Source: Mycolicibacterium goodii (GTDB lineage: Bacteria; Actinomycetota; Actinomycetes; Mycobacteriales; Mycobacteriaceae). From it: a stretch of DNA of 64,000 bases. Where the stretch lies: the NCBI RefSeq assembly GCF_022370755.2, contig NZ_CP092364.2:2604001-2668000 (forward strand), in the 5' to 3' direction. The notes below the pieces were generated by a model. That model made no database searches. It was not told the DNA's origin and saw only the letters and a program-made list of their open reading frames with translations. Positions 1 to 11,655 of the stretch are shown piece by piece (the first letter of the stretch is position 1; each line of letters starts with the position of its first letter). A program made the translations under genes and the position numbers.

Positions 1-363
1 GTCGACCGCGAAGAAGTTGGCCGTCCGGATGCGCGCGCGTCCGGCCGCGTCGGCCACCCGCCTGCGCGCGAACGCCGCACTGGCGGCATGGATCTCGACC
101 CCGTCGACGACAGGGCGATCGACACCCATCGCCTGCAGCCGCCGGACGGCGGCGACCAGGAACGCCGCATCGCCCGCCGACGGCTCGAAGACCCGGTCCT
201 CGGCCGAACGCACCGCCCACCGCGTGAGGTACGTGGTGATCGCATCGGGTGTGAAGAAGGCACCCCGCGCCTTGCGATCCTGGGCGGTCTCGGTCACCCC
301 GTCATTGTCGACGACACCACCGACAAGCCCGCGGATCGCAACGCCGCGGTGCGTCTGCGGCAT
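1..363 (-). CDS. N6-adenine-type DNA methyltransferase, partial (runs off left edge)
   Basis: The first 121 residues of an open frame that continues past position 1. It begins at ATG 363, only 4 bp after the hisI stop, so it is translationally linked to the his operon. Near residue 30 it has GAFFTP, and near residue 53 EPSAGDAAFL. This is the pairing of an N-terminal GxFxTP signature with SAM-binding motif I (xPxxGxGxFL-like) found in N6-adenine methyltransferases of the Eco57I/HsdM type. The catalytic NPPY/DPPY motif would lie outside the window, so activity cannot be judged. Placing a DNA methyltransferase at the tail of a histidine operon is unusual. The family assignment is fairly sure; specificity and any restriction partner are unknown. 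Confidence 0.75.
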   Translation of the reverse strand, partial: MPQTHRGVAIRGLVGGVVDNDGVTETAQDRKARGAFFTPDAITTYLTRWAVRSAEDRVFEPSAGDAAFLVAAVRRLQAMGVDRPVVDGVEIHAASAAFARRRVADAAGRARIRTANFFAVD

Positions 364-367
364 CCGG

Positions 368-715
368 CTACTCGTCAGGTCCCAGCAGCAGATCGGCGTC
401 GAAGCACGTGTGATCGCCGGTGTGGCAGGCGCCGCCGATCTGATCGACCTCGAGCAGCACCGTGTCACCGTCACAGTCCAGCCGCACCGAGTGCACCTTC
501 TGAGTGTGCCCCGACGTGGCGCCCTTGACCCACTGCTCACCGCGTGAGCGCGAGAAGTACGTGGCCTCGCGGGTCTGCAACGTGCGGGCCAGTGCGTCGT
601 CGTCCATCCAGGCGACCATGAGCACCTTGCCGGTGCCGCGCTCCTGGGCGACGGCGGTGAACAGGCCGTCGGCGTTGCGTTTCAGGCGTGCCGCGATGGC
701 GGCGTCGAGGCTCAT
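368..715 (-). CDS. hisI: Phosphoribosyl-AMP cyclohydrolase
   Basis: 115 aa, the normal length for a monofunctional HisI without a fused HisE domain. It opens the purine ring of phosphoribosyl-AMP in cytosolic histidine synthesis. Visible signatures are [15 protein letters not shown], the acidic DCDGD metal site, and the C-terminal zinc ligands in [12 protein letters not shown]. The start is ATG 715, preceded by GGGAG 5 nt upstream. It lies 28 bp after hisF and 4 bp before the methyltransferase gene. The assignment is certain by motif and context. Confidence 0.97.
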   Translation of the reverse strand: MSLDAAIAARLKRNADGLFTAVAQERGTGKVLMVAWMDDDALARTLQTREATYFSRSRGEQWVKGATSGHTQKVHSVRLDCDGDTVLLEVDQIGGACHTGDHTCFDADLLLGPDE

Positions 716-743
716 GGCTGCTCCCTGGGCTGCTCCCGCGCGG

Positions 744-1529
744 TCACCGGACCGTGATCCCCGCGGCCTTCATCGAGGCCTTCACCTCGGCGATGGTCAG
801 TTCCCTGAAGTGGAAGACGCTGGCCGCCAGCACCGCGTCGGCACCGGCCAGCACGGCCGGGGCGAAATGCTCGACCGCGCCCGCGCCGCCGCTGGCGATC
901 ACCGGCACCGTGACCGCGGACCGTACCGCGCTCAGCATCTTCAGGTCGAAGCCGGCCTTGGTCCCGTCGCGGTCCATGGAGTTCAGCAGGATCTCGCCGA
1001 CGCCGAGTTCGGCGCCGCGCGCAGCCCATTCGATCGCATCGATGCCGGTGCCGCGGCGGCCGCCGTGCGTGGTGACCTCCCAGCCGGACGGCGTGGGCTG
1101 CTCGCCTTTCGGCACGGACCTGGCATCCACGCTCAGCACGATGCACTGCGAACCGAACTGCCGGGCCATCTCGGCGAGCAGCTCGGGACGCGCGATGGCC
1201 GCGGTGTTCACCGAGACCTTGTCGGCACCGGCGCGCAGCAAGACGTCGACGTCGTCGACCGAGCGCACGCCACCGCCCACGGTCAGCGGGATGAAGACCT
1301 GCTCGGCGGTGCGCTTGACCACTTCGAGCATCGTGGACCGCCCCGACGACGATGCCGTCACGTCGAGGAACGTCAACTCGTCGGCGCCCTCGGCGTCGTA
1401 GGCCGCCGCGAGTTCCACGGGATCACCGGCATCCCGCAGGTTCTCGAAGTTGACGCCCTTGACCACGCGACCGTTGTCCACATCGAGACACGGGATCACC
1501 CTCGTCGCGACGTCGCTGTTGGCGCTCAC
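744..1529 (-). CDS. hisF: Imidazole glycerol phosphate synthase, cyclase subunit
   Basis: 261 aa (beta/alpha)8 barrel that pairs with HisH to make IGP and AICAR. The catalytic aspartates sit in [13 protein letters not shown] (near residue 14) and in [12 protein letters not shown] (near residue 135). The C-terminal phosphate loops ASGGAG and GADAVLAAS are present. The frame is open further upstream, but the start is GTG 1529: the family N-terminus begins here and the GTG overlaps the impA stop as GTGA, matching the coupling seen throughout this operon. Confidence 0.97.
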   Translation of the reverse strand: MSANSDVATRVIPCLDVDNGRVVKGVNFENLRDAGDPVELAAAYDAEGADELTFLDVTASSSGRSTMLEVVKRTAEQVFIPLTVGGGVRSVDDVDVLLRAGADKVSVNTAAIARPELLAEMARQFGSQCIVLSVDARSVPKGEQPTPSGWEVTTHGGRRGTGIDAIEWAARGAELGVGEILLNSMDRDGTKAGFDLKMLSAVRSAVTVPVIASGGAGAVEHFAPAVLAGADAVLAASVFHFRELTIAEVKASMKAAGITVR

Positions 1530-2356
1530 AGGTAATCCTCCGGCTTTCCAGTGGATCGTACGATTTCCAGCATCTTCTCGTGTACGCCGGGCGCGGCGGC
1601 CAGGACCGACTTCGACTCGATGGTCCACGGCGCACCGGTCAGGTCGGTGACCACGCCGCCCGCGGCGCGCACCAACGCGACGCCGGCCGCATGGTCCCAG
1701 ATGTGGTGACCGAAACTGATTGCCGCACCGAGGATTCCGGCTGCCACGTAGGCCAGGTCCACGCCGGTGGCTCCGTGCATGCGCACCCGCGAGCACACCC
1801 GGCTCAGATTGGCCAGGACCTCCACGCGGTACCGACCGGGAAACCGGCCGCGGGAGTCGATGTTGAAGGTCTGGATGCCGACGATCGAATCCGCGAGCGT
1901 CGGCGAGCCCAGCGGCGGGCGCGGTTCGCCGTTGGCGTACAGCGGGCCGTCGACCAGCGCGCTGTACTTCTCGCCGGTGAACGGCAGCCAGGTCAACCCC
2001 GCGACCGGTTCACCGTCGGCCAGCAACCCCAGCAGGATCGCCGCCATCGGCGAGCCCGCTGCGTAGTTGAACGTGCCGTCGATCGGATCGAGGACCCACA
2101 CCAGCGACGAGTCGACGGGGGCCCCACCGAACTCCTCACCGTGCACGCCGATCCCCGTCGCCTCGGTGAGCGCACGCACCACCTGGCGTTCGATCGCAAG
2201 ATCGACCTCGGTCGCGAAGTCGTTGCCCTGCTTGCGGACCGCCGAATCGGCGCGGTGCCCGGCCACGAACGGCACAGCGGCGGCATCGAGAATCTCGGCC
2301 GCCGTGGCGACCAGCGCGGTGAGCTTCTTGGGATCCAGGTCACCCACCACCGTCAT
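1526..2356 (-). CDS. impA: Inositol-monophosphatase-family phosphatase in the his operon
   Basis: 276 aa, family of Mg2+-dependent phosphomonoesterases. The metal-site motif [12 protein letters not shown] lies near residue 95 and the second signature [15 protein letters not shown] near residue 217. The acidic residues of HGEEFGG complete the site. It overlaps hisA and hisF by 4 bp each (ATGA and GTGA), so it is made together with the histidine enzymes. Mycobacterial orthologs at this position are called ImpA. Substrate cannot be read from sequence: inositol phosphate is the usual assumption, and histinol-phosphate is a possible alternative given the context, although mycobacterial HisN has been assigned to another IMPase paralog. 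Confidence 0.85.
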   Translation of the reverse strand: MTVVGDLDPKKLTALVATAAEILDAAAVPFVAGHRADSAVRKQGNDFATEVDLAIERQVVRALTEATGIGVHGEEFGGAPVDSSLVWVLDPIDGTFNYAAGSPMAAILLGLLADGEPVAGLTWLPFTGEKYSALVDGPLYANGEPRPPLGSPTLADSIVGIQTFNIDSRGRFPGRYRVEVLANLSRVCSRVRMHGATGVDLAYVAAGILGAAISFGHHIWDHAAGVALVRAAGGVVTDLTGAPWTIESKSVLAAAPGVHEKMLEIVRSTGKPEDYL

Positions 2357-3147
2357 CCGCTGACCGCGGACAGTGCCTGGGGCAGGGTGAACCGTCCGGC
2401 GTAGAGGGCCTTGCCCACGATCGCGCCCTCGACGCCGACGCCGGTGAGGGTCGCGATCGCGCGCAGGTCGTCCAGGCTCGACACGCCGCCGGAGGCGATC
2501 ACGGGTGCGTGGGTGCGCCCGGCCACCGCGGCCAACAGGTCGAGGTTGGGGCCCGTGAGTGTGCCGTCCTTGCTGACATCGGTCACGACGTATCGCGAGC
2601 AGCCTTCGCTGTTCAGCCGCTCGAGCACCTCCCACAGGTCTCCGCCGTCGGTCTCCCAGCCGCGGCCGCGGAGCCGGAACCCACCCGCGCCGTCGGTCTG
2701 GGCGTCGAGGCCGACCGCGACACGGTCGCCGTACTCGGCGATCGCCTTGGCACACCACTGCGGGTTCTCCAGGGCAGCGGTGCCGATGTTGACGCGCGCA
2801 CAGCCGGTGTCGAGCGCGGCCCGCAGCGACTCGTCGTCGCGGATGCCCCCGGACAACTCGACGGCCACGTCGAGCTTGCCGACCACCTCGGCAAGCAGTT
2901 CACGGTTGCTGCCGCGGCCGAACGCGGCGTCCAGGTCGACCAGGTGGATCCACTCTGCGCCGTCCCGCTGCCACGCCTCGGCGGCCTCGACCGCCGAACC
3001 GTAGTCGGTCTCGCTGCCGGCCTTGCCCTGCACCAGCCGCACCGCCTGGCCGTTCACCACGTCGACGGCGGGCAACAGGATCAGCGGCCGCTTGTCCGGC
3101 TCGGTTGCCCCGGCCGTGCCGGCCGCCACGGAATCGTTCGAAGTCAC
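2353..3147 (-). CDS. hisA: Phosphoribosylformimino-AICAR-P isomerase (ProFAR isomerase)
   Basis: 264 aa barrel enzyme with catalytic Asp in [13 protein letters not shown] (near residue 27) and the second Asp in VGLDAQTDG (near residue 149). C-terminal phosphate-binding [11 protein letters not shown] and GKALYAGRF are intact. In actinobacteria that lack a separate TrpF this protein can be the bifunctional PriA, which also isomerises PRA for tryptophan synthesis; that role is inferred from the clade. The GTG start at 3147 overlaps the hisH stop by 4 bp. An N-terminal tail of about 20 residues precedes the first beta strand. Confidence 0.96.
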   Translation of the reverse strand: MTSNDSVAAGTAGATEPDKRPLILLPAVDVVNGQAVRLVQGKAGSETDYGSAVEAAEAWQRDGAEWIHLVDLDAAFGRGSNRELLAEVVGKLDVAVELSGGIRDDESLRAALDTGCARVNIGTAALENPQWCAKAIAEYGDRVAVGLDAQTDGAGGFRLRGRGWETDGGDLWEVLERLNSEGCSRYVVTDVSKDGTLTGPNLDLLAAVAGRTHAPVIASGGVSSLDDLRAIATLTGVGVEGAIVGKALYAGRFTLPQALSAVSG

Positions 3148-3757
3148 AGTCCCTCAACCCAATTCGCGAGCAGCGCCGCACCTGCGTCGCCACTCTTCTC
3201 CGGATGAAATTGCGTGGCCGACAACGCACCGTCCTCGACAGCGGCGATGAAGGGCACGTGATGCGTCGCCCAGGTGACGAGCGCGTCCTTTTTCCCCGAC
3301 CACTCTTGTGCGGCATAGGAATGCACGAAGTAGAACCGCGTGTCGGCATCCAGGCCGGAAAACAGCCTGCTGCCTTTCGCCGCGTCGACGACATTCCAGC
3401 CCATGTGCGGGATCACCGGCGCGTCGAGGCGCGTCACCGCCCCGGGCCACTGCCCGCAGCCGGTGGATTCCACCCCGAACTCCACGCCGCGCTCGAACAG
3501 GATCTGCATGCCGACGCAGACGCCCAACACCGGGCGGTCGTGCCGCAGGCGGTCGGCGATGATCGCCTCGCCGTGGATGCCGCGCAGTCCGGTCATGCAG
3601 GCCTCGAAGGCCCCGACGCCGGGAACCACGAGTCCGTCGGCGGCCGCGGCGGCCGACGGGTCGGCGCTCACCTCGACGTCGGCACCGACCCGTTCGAGCG
3701 CGCGTTGCGCCGATCGGAGGTTGCCCGATCCGTAATCGAGTACGACGACTCTCTTTG

Positions 3758-3761
<4 letters not shown>
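3144..3761 (-). CDS. hisH: Imidazole glycerol phosphate synthase, glutaminase subunit
   Basis: 205 aa class I glutamine amidotransferase that feeds ammonia to HisF. The nucleophile elbow is [11 protein letters not shown] (Cys near residue 82). The His-Glu of the triad is in [10 protein letters not shown] near the C-terminus. The oxyanion strand PGVGAF is present. The start is GTG 3761, overlapping the hisB stop (GTGA). All catalytic residues are present. Confidence 0.97.
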
Positions 3762-5612
<1,851 letters not shown>

Positions 5613-5613
<1 letters not shown>

Positions 5614-6956
5614 CACCGCTCGAATCTCCGCCGCACCGCCTCACCATGCGCAGGCAGATCCTCGGCCTTGGACAGCGTGATCACATGTCCGGACACGTCT
5701 TTGAGCGCGGCCTCGTCGTATTCGACGACATGGATGCCGCGCAGGAACGTCTGCACCGACAATCCGCTGGAGTGCCGCGCGCACCCGGCGGTGGGCAGCA
5801 CGTGGTTGGAACCCGCGCAGTAGTCGCCGAGGCTCACCGGCGACCAAGCGCCGACGAAAACCGCTCCCGCCGATCGGATCCGGCTCGCGACGGCAGGTGC
5901 GTCGACGGTCTGGATCTCCAGGTGCTCGGCGGCGTAGGCATTGACCGTGCGCACACCCGCGTCGATGTCGTCGACCAGCACGATCGCCGACTGCTTGCCC
6001 GACAACGCCGCGGTGACGCGTTCGACGTGCTTGGTGGTCGCGAGCTGATCGGTCAGTTCACGGTCGGTGGCCTCGGCCAGCGCCTCACTGTCGGTGACCA
6101 GAACGCTGGCGGCCATCTCGTCGTGCTCGGCCTGGCTGATCAGGTCCGCGGCCACGTGCACCGGATCGGCGGTGTGGTCGGCCAGGATCGCGATCTCGGT
6201 GGGGCCGGCCTCGGCGTCGATGCCCACCTGGGACCGGCAGATCCGCTTGGCGGCCGTCACGTAGATGTTGCCCGGTCCGGTGATCATGTCGACCGGCGCC
6301 AATTCGGTGCCGTCGGTGTCCGTGCCGCCGTAGGCCAGCAACGCCACGGCTTGCGCGCCGCCGACCGCCCACACCTCGTCGACACCCAGCAGCGCGGCAG
6401 CGGCCAGAATCGTCGGGTGCGGCGCGCCTCGGAAAGGACCCTGCACGTGGGCCTGCGGGGGGCTCGCGATGACCATCGAATCAACGCCCGCGGTCTGCGC
6501 GGGTACGACGTTCATCACGACGCTCGACGGGTAGACGGCGTTGCCGCCAGGGACATACAGGCCCACCCGCTCGACGGGGACCCAGCGCTCGGTCACGGTG
6601 GCGCCGGGCGCGAGCGTCGTGGTGGTGTCGGTGCGGCGCTGATCGGCGTGCACAGCACGCGCACGCTCGATGGAGACCTGCAGCGCGACGCGTACGTCGG
6701 CGTCGAGGTTCTCCAGCGCCCGGGTCAGGGCCTCGCGCGGCACCCGCACGGTTGCCGGGCGGACACCGTCGAAAGACTCGCCGTACTCCAGGGCGGCCGC
6801 TGCGCCCCGCTCGGCGACCGCGTCGACGATCGGACGGACCTTCGGCACCACGGCGTCGACGTCAACACCACCGCGTGGCAGCGCGGAGCGCAATTGCGCC
6901 GCGGTGAGCACGCGGTCGCGCAGGTCGATGCGGGACATCTGAAACTTGGCCATCAT
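5613..6956 (-). CDS. hisD: Histidinol dehydrogenase
   Basis: 447 aa, NAD+- and zinc-dependent; it carries out the last two steps of histidine synthesis. Signatures are [15 protein letters not shown] near residue 130, [13 protein letters not shown], the zinc/catalytic QAEHDE and the C-terminal EHLEIQT and AGSNHVLPT. This is the first gene of the his operon. The start is ATG 6956 (or the adjacent ATG 6953), preceded by AGGGA about 9 nt upstream; a third in-frame ATG at 6938 (MSRIDL) has no good Shine-Dalgarno. The stop overlaps the first mini-ORF of the 32-bp array. Confidence 0.96.
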
Positions 6957-7046
6957 GTTTATTGTCCCTGATCAGTCCACTTGAATAAAAATCCGTCGGC
7001 CGTCGGTCGCTTGCGGTGGCCGCCGAACCCGCGAACGGAGTCACAG

Positions 7047-7457
7047 TTGTCGGCGAAAGACCACCCCAACATCGCGCCCGGCGTACCGATGCTGTTCCCG
7101 CCCTGGCTCGAGCGCCTGCAGCTCAAGTACGTCGATCCGGTGATGACGCCCATCGCCAAACGGCTACCCGGTTTCACCGCCATCAAGCATCGCGGCCGCA
7201 CATCGGGCCGGGCGTACGAGACGATCGTCACCAGCTATCGAAAGGGCAACGTCTTCGCGGTGATCCTCGCCCACGGCAAGACCAACTGGGTGAAGAACGT
7301 CCTCGCGGCGGGCGGCGCCGACGTGAAGCTCTTCCGCGGTGAGTTGAAGATCACGAATCCGCAGATCCTCCCCGCAGGCAGCGATGACCCGTCCCTGCCG
7401 CTGATGGCCCGCCTGGCCGCCAAGAAGGCGGGGGTTCTCGTCGCCGAAATCGTTTGA
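7047..7457 (+). CDS. Nitroreductase/deazaflavin-dependent oxidoreductase family protein
   Basis: 136 aa, of the small split-barrel family that in mycobacteria binds F420 (Ddn-like). The signature is the TAIKHRGRTSGRAYETIV segment near residue 45, followed by LAHGKTNWVKNVLAAGG and the ELKITNPQIL strand. The start is taken at TTG 7047 because GGAG lies 6 nt upstream; an in-frame ATG further down (VPMLFPP) is possible. The gene is divergent from hisD, sharing a 90-bp intergenic region. Whether it uses F420 and which substrate it reduces cannot be told from sequence. Confidence 0.75.
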   Translation: MSAKDHPNIAPGVPMLFPPWLERLQLKYVDPVMTPIAKRLPGFTAIKHRGRTSGRAYETIVTSYRKGNVFAVILAHGKTNWVKNVLAAGGADVKLFRGELKITNPQILPAGSDDPSLPLMARLAAKKAGVLVAEIV

Positions 7458-7478
7458 CGGCCCTGCCACACTGCCCGT

Positions 7479-8114
7479 ATGGCATGGCACGTCTGGCTGG
7501 CGTTCGTCGGCGCGGCGATCGCGATCAGCGTCTCCCCCGGCGCCGGCGCGATCCAGTCGATGGCTACCGGTCTCACGCACGGGGTGCGCCGTGGGTACTG
7601 GAGCATCCTCGGCCTGGAGCTCGGGCTCATGCTGCAGCTCACCCTCGTCGCGATCGGGCTCGGTGCCGCGGTCGCGAGCTCGATTCTCGCGTTCAACGTG
7701 ATCAAGTGGATCGGGGTCGCCTACCTGATCTATCTGGCGGTTCGCCAATGGCGCACCGCCACCGTCGACCTGCGTGAACAGGTCGGCAAGGCGACCGACA
7801 GCAGCGCCACCGGCCTGGTGGTCCGCGGCTTCCTGGTCAACGCCACCAACCCGAAGGGCCTGGTGTTCTTCCTGGCCGTGCTGCCACAGTTCGTGGTCCC
7901 GACGGCACCCCTGCTACCGCAGCACCTCGCGATCGGCGCGACCATGGTCGTCGTCGACCTCGTCGTGATGGGCCTGTACACGGCGCTCGCGGTCCGGTTG
8001 CTGAACTGGCTGCACACACCGCGCCAGCAGACGATCGTCAACCGCGTGTTCTCCGGTCTGTTCGCGACCGCGGCCGTACTGCTGTCGCTCGTGCGGCGCG
8101 GCGCCACCGCCTGA
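7479..8114 (+). CDS. LysE/RhtB family amino-acid exporter
   Basis: 211 aa integral membrane protein with about six hydrophobic segments. The N-terminal ISVSPGAGAIQSMATGLTHG is the LysE-family signature, and the NATNPKGLVFFLAVLPQFV loop near residue 120 is typical. It starts 21 bp after the preceding oxidoreductase, so both may share a transcript. The substrate is unknown; homologs export basic amino acids, threonine or homoserine lactones. Confidence 0.85.
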   Translation: MAWHVWLAFVGAAIAISVSPGAGAIQSMATGLTHGVRRGYWSILGLELGLMLQLTLVAIGLGAAVASSILAFNVIKWIGVAYLIYLAVRQWRTATVDLREQVGKATDSSATGLVVRGFLVNATNPKGLVFFLAVLPQFVVPTAPLLPQHLAIGATMVVVDLVVMGLYTALAVRLLNWLHTPRQQTIVNRVFSGLFATAAVLLSLVRRGATA

Positions 8115-8128
8115 AGTTGGCCGACCCG

Positions 8129-8986
8129 TCAGAAATCCAGGCCCAGGTCGAGCACCCGCACCGAGTGGGTGAGCGCCCCGATCGCCAGGTAGTCGACGCC
8201 GGTGCCCGCGTAGTCCGCGGCGGTGTCCAGCGTCAGCCCGCCCGAGGACTCCAGCAGCGTCTGCGGTGCCCGCGCGTCGCGGCGCTGCACGGCCATCTGC
8301 GTCTGCCACACCGGGAAATTGTCCAGCAGCACGAGTTCGACGCCCGCGGTGAGCACCTCGTCGAGCTGTTCGAGCGAGTCGACCTCGACCTCACACGGCA
8401 GGTCGGGCGCCTGCGCGCGGACCGCATCGAGTGCGGCCACCACCGAGCCGGCCGCGGCGACGTGGTTGTCCTTGATCAGCGCCGCATCGCCGAGTCCCAA
8501 CCGGTGGTTGACGCCGCCGCCGACGCGTACCGCGTACTTCTGCAGCAGACGCAGGCCCGGCAGGGTCTTGCGGGTGTCGCGGATCTTGGCCTTGGTACCT
8601 GCCACCGCGTCGACCCACGCGGCCGTCGCGGTCGCGACCCCGGACAGGTGGCACAGCAGGTTGAGCATGGTGCGTTCGGCGGTGAGCAGCTCGCGCGTCG
8701 GTGCCTCGACGGTCAGCACCGTCTGCTTGGCGTCGAGCCGTGCCCCGTCCGGAACGCGGTCCAGGACGCGGTAGCGCTCCGGGCCGATCACCTCGTCGAG
8801 CACCAGCAGCGCGACATCGACACCGGCTATGACGCCCGGTTCGCGGCTGACGACGGACGCCGTGGTCGTCGCGGCCGCGTCGACCGTGGCCACCGTCGTG
8901 ACATCCGGGCCGTATGCGAGATCTTCTTGGATCGCTCGGGCGACGGCGGCCTCGGCCGCCACCAGTTCGGCATCGGTCAGGAACAT
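8129..8986 (-). CDS. nadC: Nicotinate-nucleotide pyrophosphorylase (quinolinate phosphoribosyltransferase)
   Basis: 285 aa, the exact length expected for mycobacterial NadC. It converts quinolinate and PRPP to NaMN. Signatures are YGPDVTT near residue 25, the RDTRKTLPGLR and GGGVNHRLGLGD active-site segments near residues 135-165, IKDNHV, and the C-terminal ESSGG and DYLAIGALTHS loops. The start is ATG 8986, which shares its A with the nadB stop (TGATG); an upstream in-frame GTG at 8992 is less likely. Confidence 0.96.
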   Translation of the reverse strand: MFLTDAELVAAEAAVARAIQEDLAYGPDVTTVATVDAAATTTASVVSREPGVIAGVDVALLVLDEVIGPERYRVLDRVPDGARLDAKQTVLTVEAPTRELLTAERTMLNLLCHLSGVATATAAWVDAVAGTKAKIRDTRKTLPGLRLLQKYAVRVGGGVNHRLGLGDAALIKDNHVAAAGSVVAALDAVRAQAPDLPCEVEVDSLEQLDEVLTAGVELVLLDNFPVWQTQMAVQRRDARAPQTLLESSGGLTLDTAADYAGTGVDYLAIGALTHSVRVLDLGLDF

Positions 8987-10569
8987 CAGCACACCGCCGT
9001 CGGGATTTCGACGGCGATGTCGCCGTCGTGGATGCGGACTGTCATCGAGACCTCCTGTGTGGGGTCGGTATCCGGGTAGTCGCCACGGTGGTGGCAGCCG
9101 CGGCTCTCACTGCGCGCCGAGGCCGCAGCGGCCACGGCGCGGGCCACGGTGGTGAGTGCGGCGTCCTCGAAGCCGGTGCGATTCCGCAGGGACACGGAGT
9201 GTGCGGTACCCAGCGTGTCGGTCAACCGGTGCAGGCCGGTGGCGTCACGGACCACCGAGGCGTGTGCGGACATCGCGGACTGGAGAACCGACCGGTCCAC
9301 CACGCCCCGGCGGATCTCCTGCGGGGCTCTGGCGTGCACCGGTCCGGACTGACGGGCGTGCGCCGCGGCAGCGCGCCCGGCCCGCCCGCCGACCACGAGG
9401 CCCTCCAGCAAGCTGTTGGACGCCAACCGATTTGCGCCGTGCATGCCGGTGCGAGCGACCTCCCCTGCGGCGAACAGCCCGGGTAGATCGGTACGCCCGT
9501 GCACATCGGTGACCACACCGCCGCAGCTGTAGTGCGCACCCGGCACCACCGGGATGGGGTCGCGCGCCGGATCGATCCCGGCCGCGGCGCAGGCCGCCGT
9601 GACGGTCGGGAACCGGTTGGCGACGTCGGCGACACCGCGGGCGTCGAGATAGACACACGAGTCACCGGTGGCGTCCAACCGCGCGTTGATCGCCGCGGCG
9701 ACCACGTCACGCGGGGCGAGGTCGCCCATGGGGTGAACGCCCTCGGTGACCGATTGTCCATGTGCGTCGACGAGAACCGCACCTTCACCGCGCAGCGCCT
9801 CGGTGACCAGCGGGCGGCGGCCGCCCGCTGCGGCGTCGAAGAGCATGGTGGGGTGGAACTGCACGAACTCGATGTCGCGCACCGCGGCACCGGCCCACAG
9901 GGCCAGCGCGATGCCGTCGCCGGTCGAACCGACCGGGTTGGTGGTGGCCGAGTAGAGATGACCGAGACCGCCGGTCGCGAGGATCACCGACGGCGCGTGC
10001 AGAATCCCCGGGCCGTCGTCGTTGAGCACCAGCACGCCGGTCACGCCGGTGTCGCCGTGCAGGATCTGCAGCGCCACGTGGTCGTGGCGGATGTCGAGAT
10101 GTGCGGCCGTGTGGTCGAGCGTGCGCTGCACCTCCGCGCCGGTGGCGTCGCCGCCCGCGTGGATGATCCGGCGTCGCGTGTGCCCGCCCTCACGGGTCAG
10201 CGCCCACCGCCCTGGCGCGGCCTCGTCGAACAGTGCGCCGTCGGCCACCAGGTCAGTGATTGCCTTGGCACCGTCGGCGGCGATCGAGCGGACGGCCTCG
10301 GCGTCGCACAATCCGCCACCGGCGGCCAGCGTGTCGGCGACGTGGGCGTCGATCGAATCGTCGTTGTCAGGAAGAACGACGGCGATGCCCCCCTGCGCGT
10401 AGAACGTCGCGGTCTCGGTCACCTTGCTGAGCACCATGACCCGCCGGCCGCTGCGGTGCGCGGCCAGCGCCGCGACCAGTCCGGCGACGCCGGTGCCGAT
10501 CACCACGACGTCGGTCCGTTGCTGCCAGTACGTCGAGGTGCCGCAGGCGAACGCGCCCGCGCCGGTCAT
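8986..10569 (-). CDS. nadB: L-aspartate oxidase
   Basis: 527 aa FAD enzyme that oxidises aspartate to iminoaspartate for NadA. The Rossmann motif [19 protein letters not shown] is at residues 19-37. The flavin/active-site regions [50 protein letters not shown] and the catalytic GAHYSCGG are all visible. The start ATG 10569 overlaps the nadA stop by 4 bp. The frame is open upstream into nadA, but that extension has no family similarity. Confidence 0.96.
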   Translation of the reverse strand: MTGAGAFACGTSTYWQQRTDVVVIGTGVAGLVAALAAHRSGRRVMVLSKVTETATFYAQGGIAVVLPDNDDSIDAHVADTLAAGGGLCDAEAVRSIAADGAKAITDLVADGALFDEAAPGRWALTREGGHTRRRIIHAGGDATGAEVQRTLDHTAAHLDIRHDHVALQILHGDTGVTGVLVLNDDGPGILHAPSVILATGGLGHLYSATTNPVGSTGDGIALALWAGAAVRDIEFVQFHPTMLFDAAAGGRRPLVTEALRGEGAVLVDAHGQSVTEGVHPMGDLAPRDVVAAAINARLDATGDSCVYLDARGVADVANRFPTVTAACAAAGIDPARDPIPVVPGAHYSCGGVVTDVHGRTDLPGLFAAGEVARTGMHGANRLASNSLLEGLVVGGRAGRAAAAHARQSGPVHARAPQEIRRGVVDRSVLQSAMSAHASVVRDATGLHRLTDTLGTAHSVSLRNRTGFEDAALTTVARAVAAAASARSESRGCHHRGDYPDTDPTQEVSMTVRIHDGDIAVEIPTAVC

Positions 10570-11609
10570 TCGCCGCCGCCGGGCTGCCCGATCTCGATCA
10601 TCCGCTGCACGCTGGCACGGCCGAGACGTGCGGTCTCCGGGTCGACGTGGACCTCGTCGGCGCCCTCGACGAGGCACCGCAGCAACGCGGCCGGCGTGAT
10701 CATCTTCATGTACGTGCACGAGGCCCGGTCGTTGACCGCGAGGAAATCGACTTCCGGTGCAGCCCTTCGCAACTGGTGCAGCATGCCGATCTCCGTGGCG
10801 ACCAGCACCTGACGTGCGTCGGTCTCCCGCGCGGCGTCGAGCATGCCGCCCGTCGACAGGATCTTGACGCGTTCCTCGGGGACAGCGCCCTCGCCGGCGA
10901 GGTACAGCGCCGACGTGGCGCAGCCGCACTCAGGATGGACGAACAGCTCGGCGTCGGGGTGCGCGCGTGCCTGCGACGCCAGTTCGTCGCCGTTGATACC
11001 GGCGTGCACATGGCATTCCCCGGCCCACACATGCATGTTCTTGCGGCCGGTCACGCGCCGGACGTGGGCGCCGAGGAACTGGTCGGGGCAGAACAGCACC
11101 TCGCGGTCCTCTGGGATGGAGGCCACGACCTCGACGGCGTTCGACGACGTGCAGCAGATGTCGGTCAGCGCCTTCACCGCGGCGGTGGTGTTGACATAGG
11201 ACACGACGACCGCGCCGGGGTGGTCGTCCTTCCACGCCTGCAGCTCTTCTGCCGTGATCGAGTCCGCCAGCGAGCATCCGGCACGCTGATCCGGGATCAG
11301 GACGGTCTTGTCCGGGCTGAGGATCTTGGCGGTCTCGGCCATGAAGTGCACACCGCAGAAAACGATGGTGTCCTCGGGCGCCTCGGCCGCGATGCGGGAC
11401 AGCGCCAGCGAGTCCCCGACGTGGTCGGCGACGTCCTGGATGGCCGGAAGCTGGTAGTTGTGCGCCAGCAGTGTCGCACCGCGAAGCTCGACGAGCCTGC
11501 GGACCTCCGCGGCCCACTGCTCGTCACCGTCGATGCCCGAGTAGCCGCCGGGGCCGTCGACAATCCGGTCCGCGAGCGCCGTTTCGGGCATTCCGTTGAG
11601 CACGGTCAC
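10566..11609 (-). CDS. nadA: Quinolinate synthase, [4Fe-4S]
   Basis: 347 aa. It condenses iminoaspartate with DHAP to form quinolinate. The three cluster cysteines are in [11 protein letters not shown] (near residue 95), [11 protein letters not shown] or its neighbourhood, and HPECGC near residue 235. [19 protein letters not shown] and [11 protein letters not shown] bind substrate. The start is GTG 11609, with a strong GAGGAGG 5 nt upstream. First gene of nadA-nadB-nadC, divergent from nrtR across a palindrome 24 bp away, so it is probably repressed by NrtR. Confidence 0.95.
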   Translation of the reverse strand: MTVLNGMPETALADRIVDGPGGYSGIDGDEQWAAEVRRLVELRGATLLAHNYQLPAIQDVADHVGDSLALSRIAAEAPEDTIVFCGVHFMAETAKILSPDKTVLIPDQRAGCSLADSITAEELQAWKDDHPGAVVVSYVNTTAAVKALTDICCTSSNAVEVVASIPEDREVLFCPDQFLGAHVRRVTGRKNMHVWAGECHVHAGINGDELASQARAHPDAELFVHPECGCATSALYLAGEGAVPEERVKILSTGGMLDAARETDARQVLVATEIGMLHQLRRAAPEVDFLAVNDRASCTYMKMITPAALLRCLVEGADEVHVDPETARLGRASVQRMIEIGQPGGGE

Positions 11610-11632
11610 GGTGGCCTCCTCACCGAAGTCAG

Positions 11633-11655
11633 GTTTTCGACTTACAATCGAAAAC
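11633..11655. promoter_or_regulatory. NrtR operator palindrome between nadA and nrtR
   Basis: Perfect inverted repeat: GTTTTCGA at 11633-11640 and TCGAAAAC at 11648-11655, with a 7-bp spacer CTTACAA. It ends directly against the nrtR ATG at 11656. The spacer and right arm contain TACAAT (11643-11648), a TANNNT -10 hexamer placed 7 nt before that ATG. Binding here would block nrtR's own leaderless promoter and the nadA promoter. The palindrome is seen; NrtR binding is inferred from family and position. Confidence 0.8.

Noticed and set aside
744..1796. Longer hisF start giving about 350 aa
   Set aside because: The extra N-terminus is the antisense-like reading of impA; family length and the GTGA overlap support GTG 1529.
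6957..7046. Histidine leader peptide or T-box before hisD
   Set aside because: No run of His codons and no GGTGG/ACCGCG T-box sequence.
8986..10929. Longer nadB start giving 647 aa
   Set aside because: The extension is inside nadA and Arg-rich; ATG 10569 overlaps the nadA stop and precedes the FAD motif.
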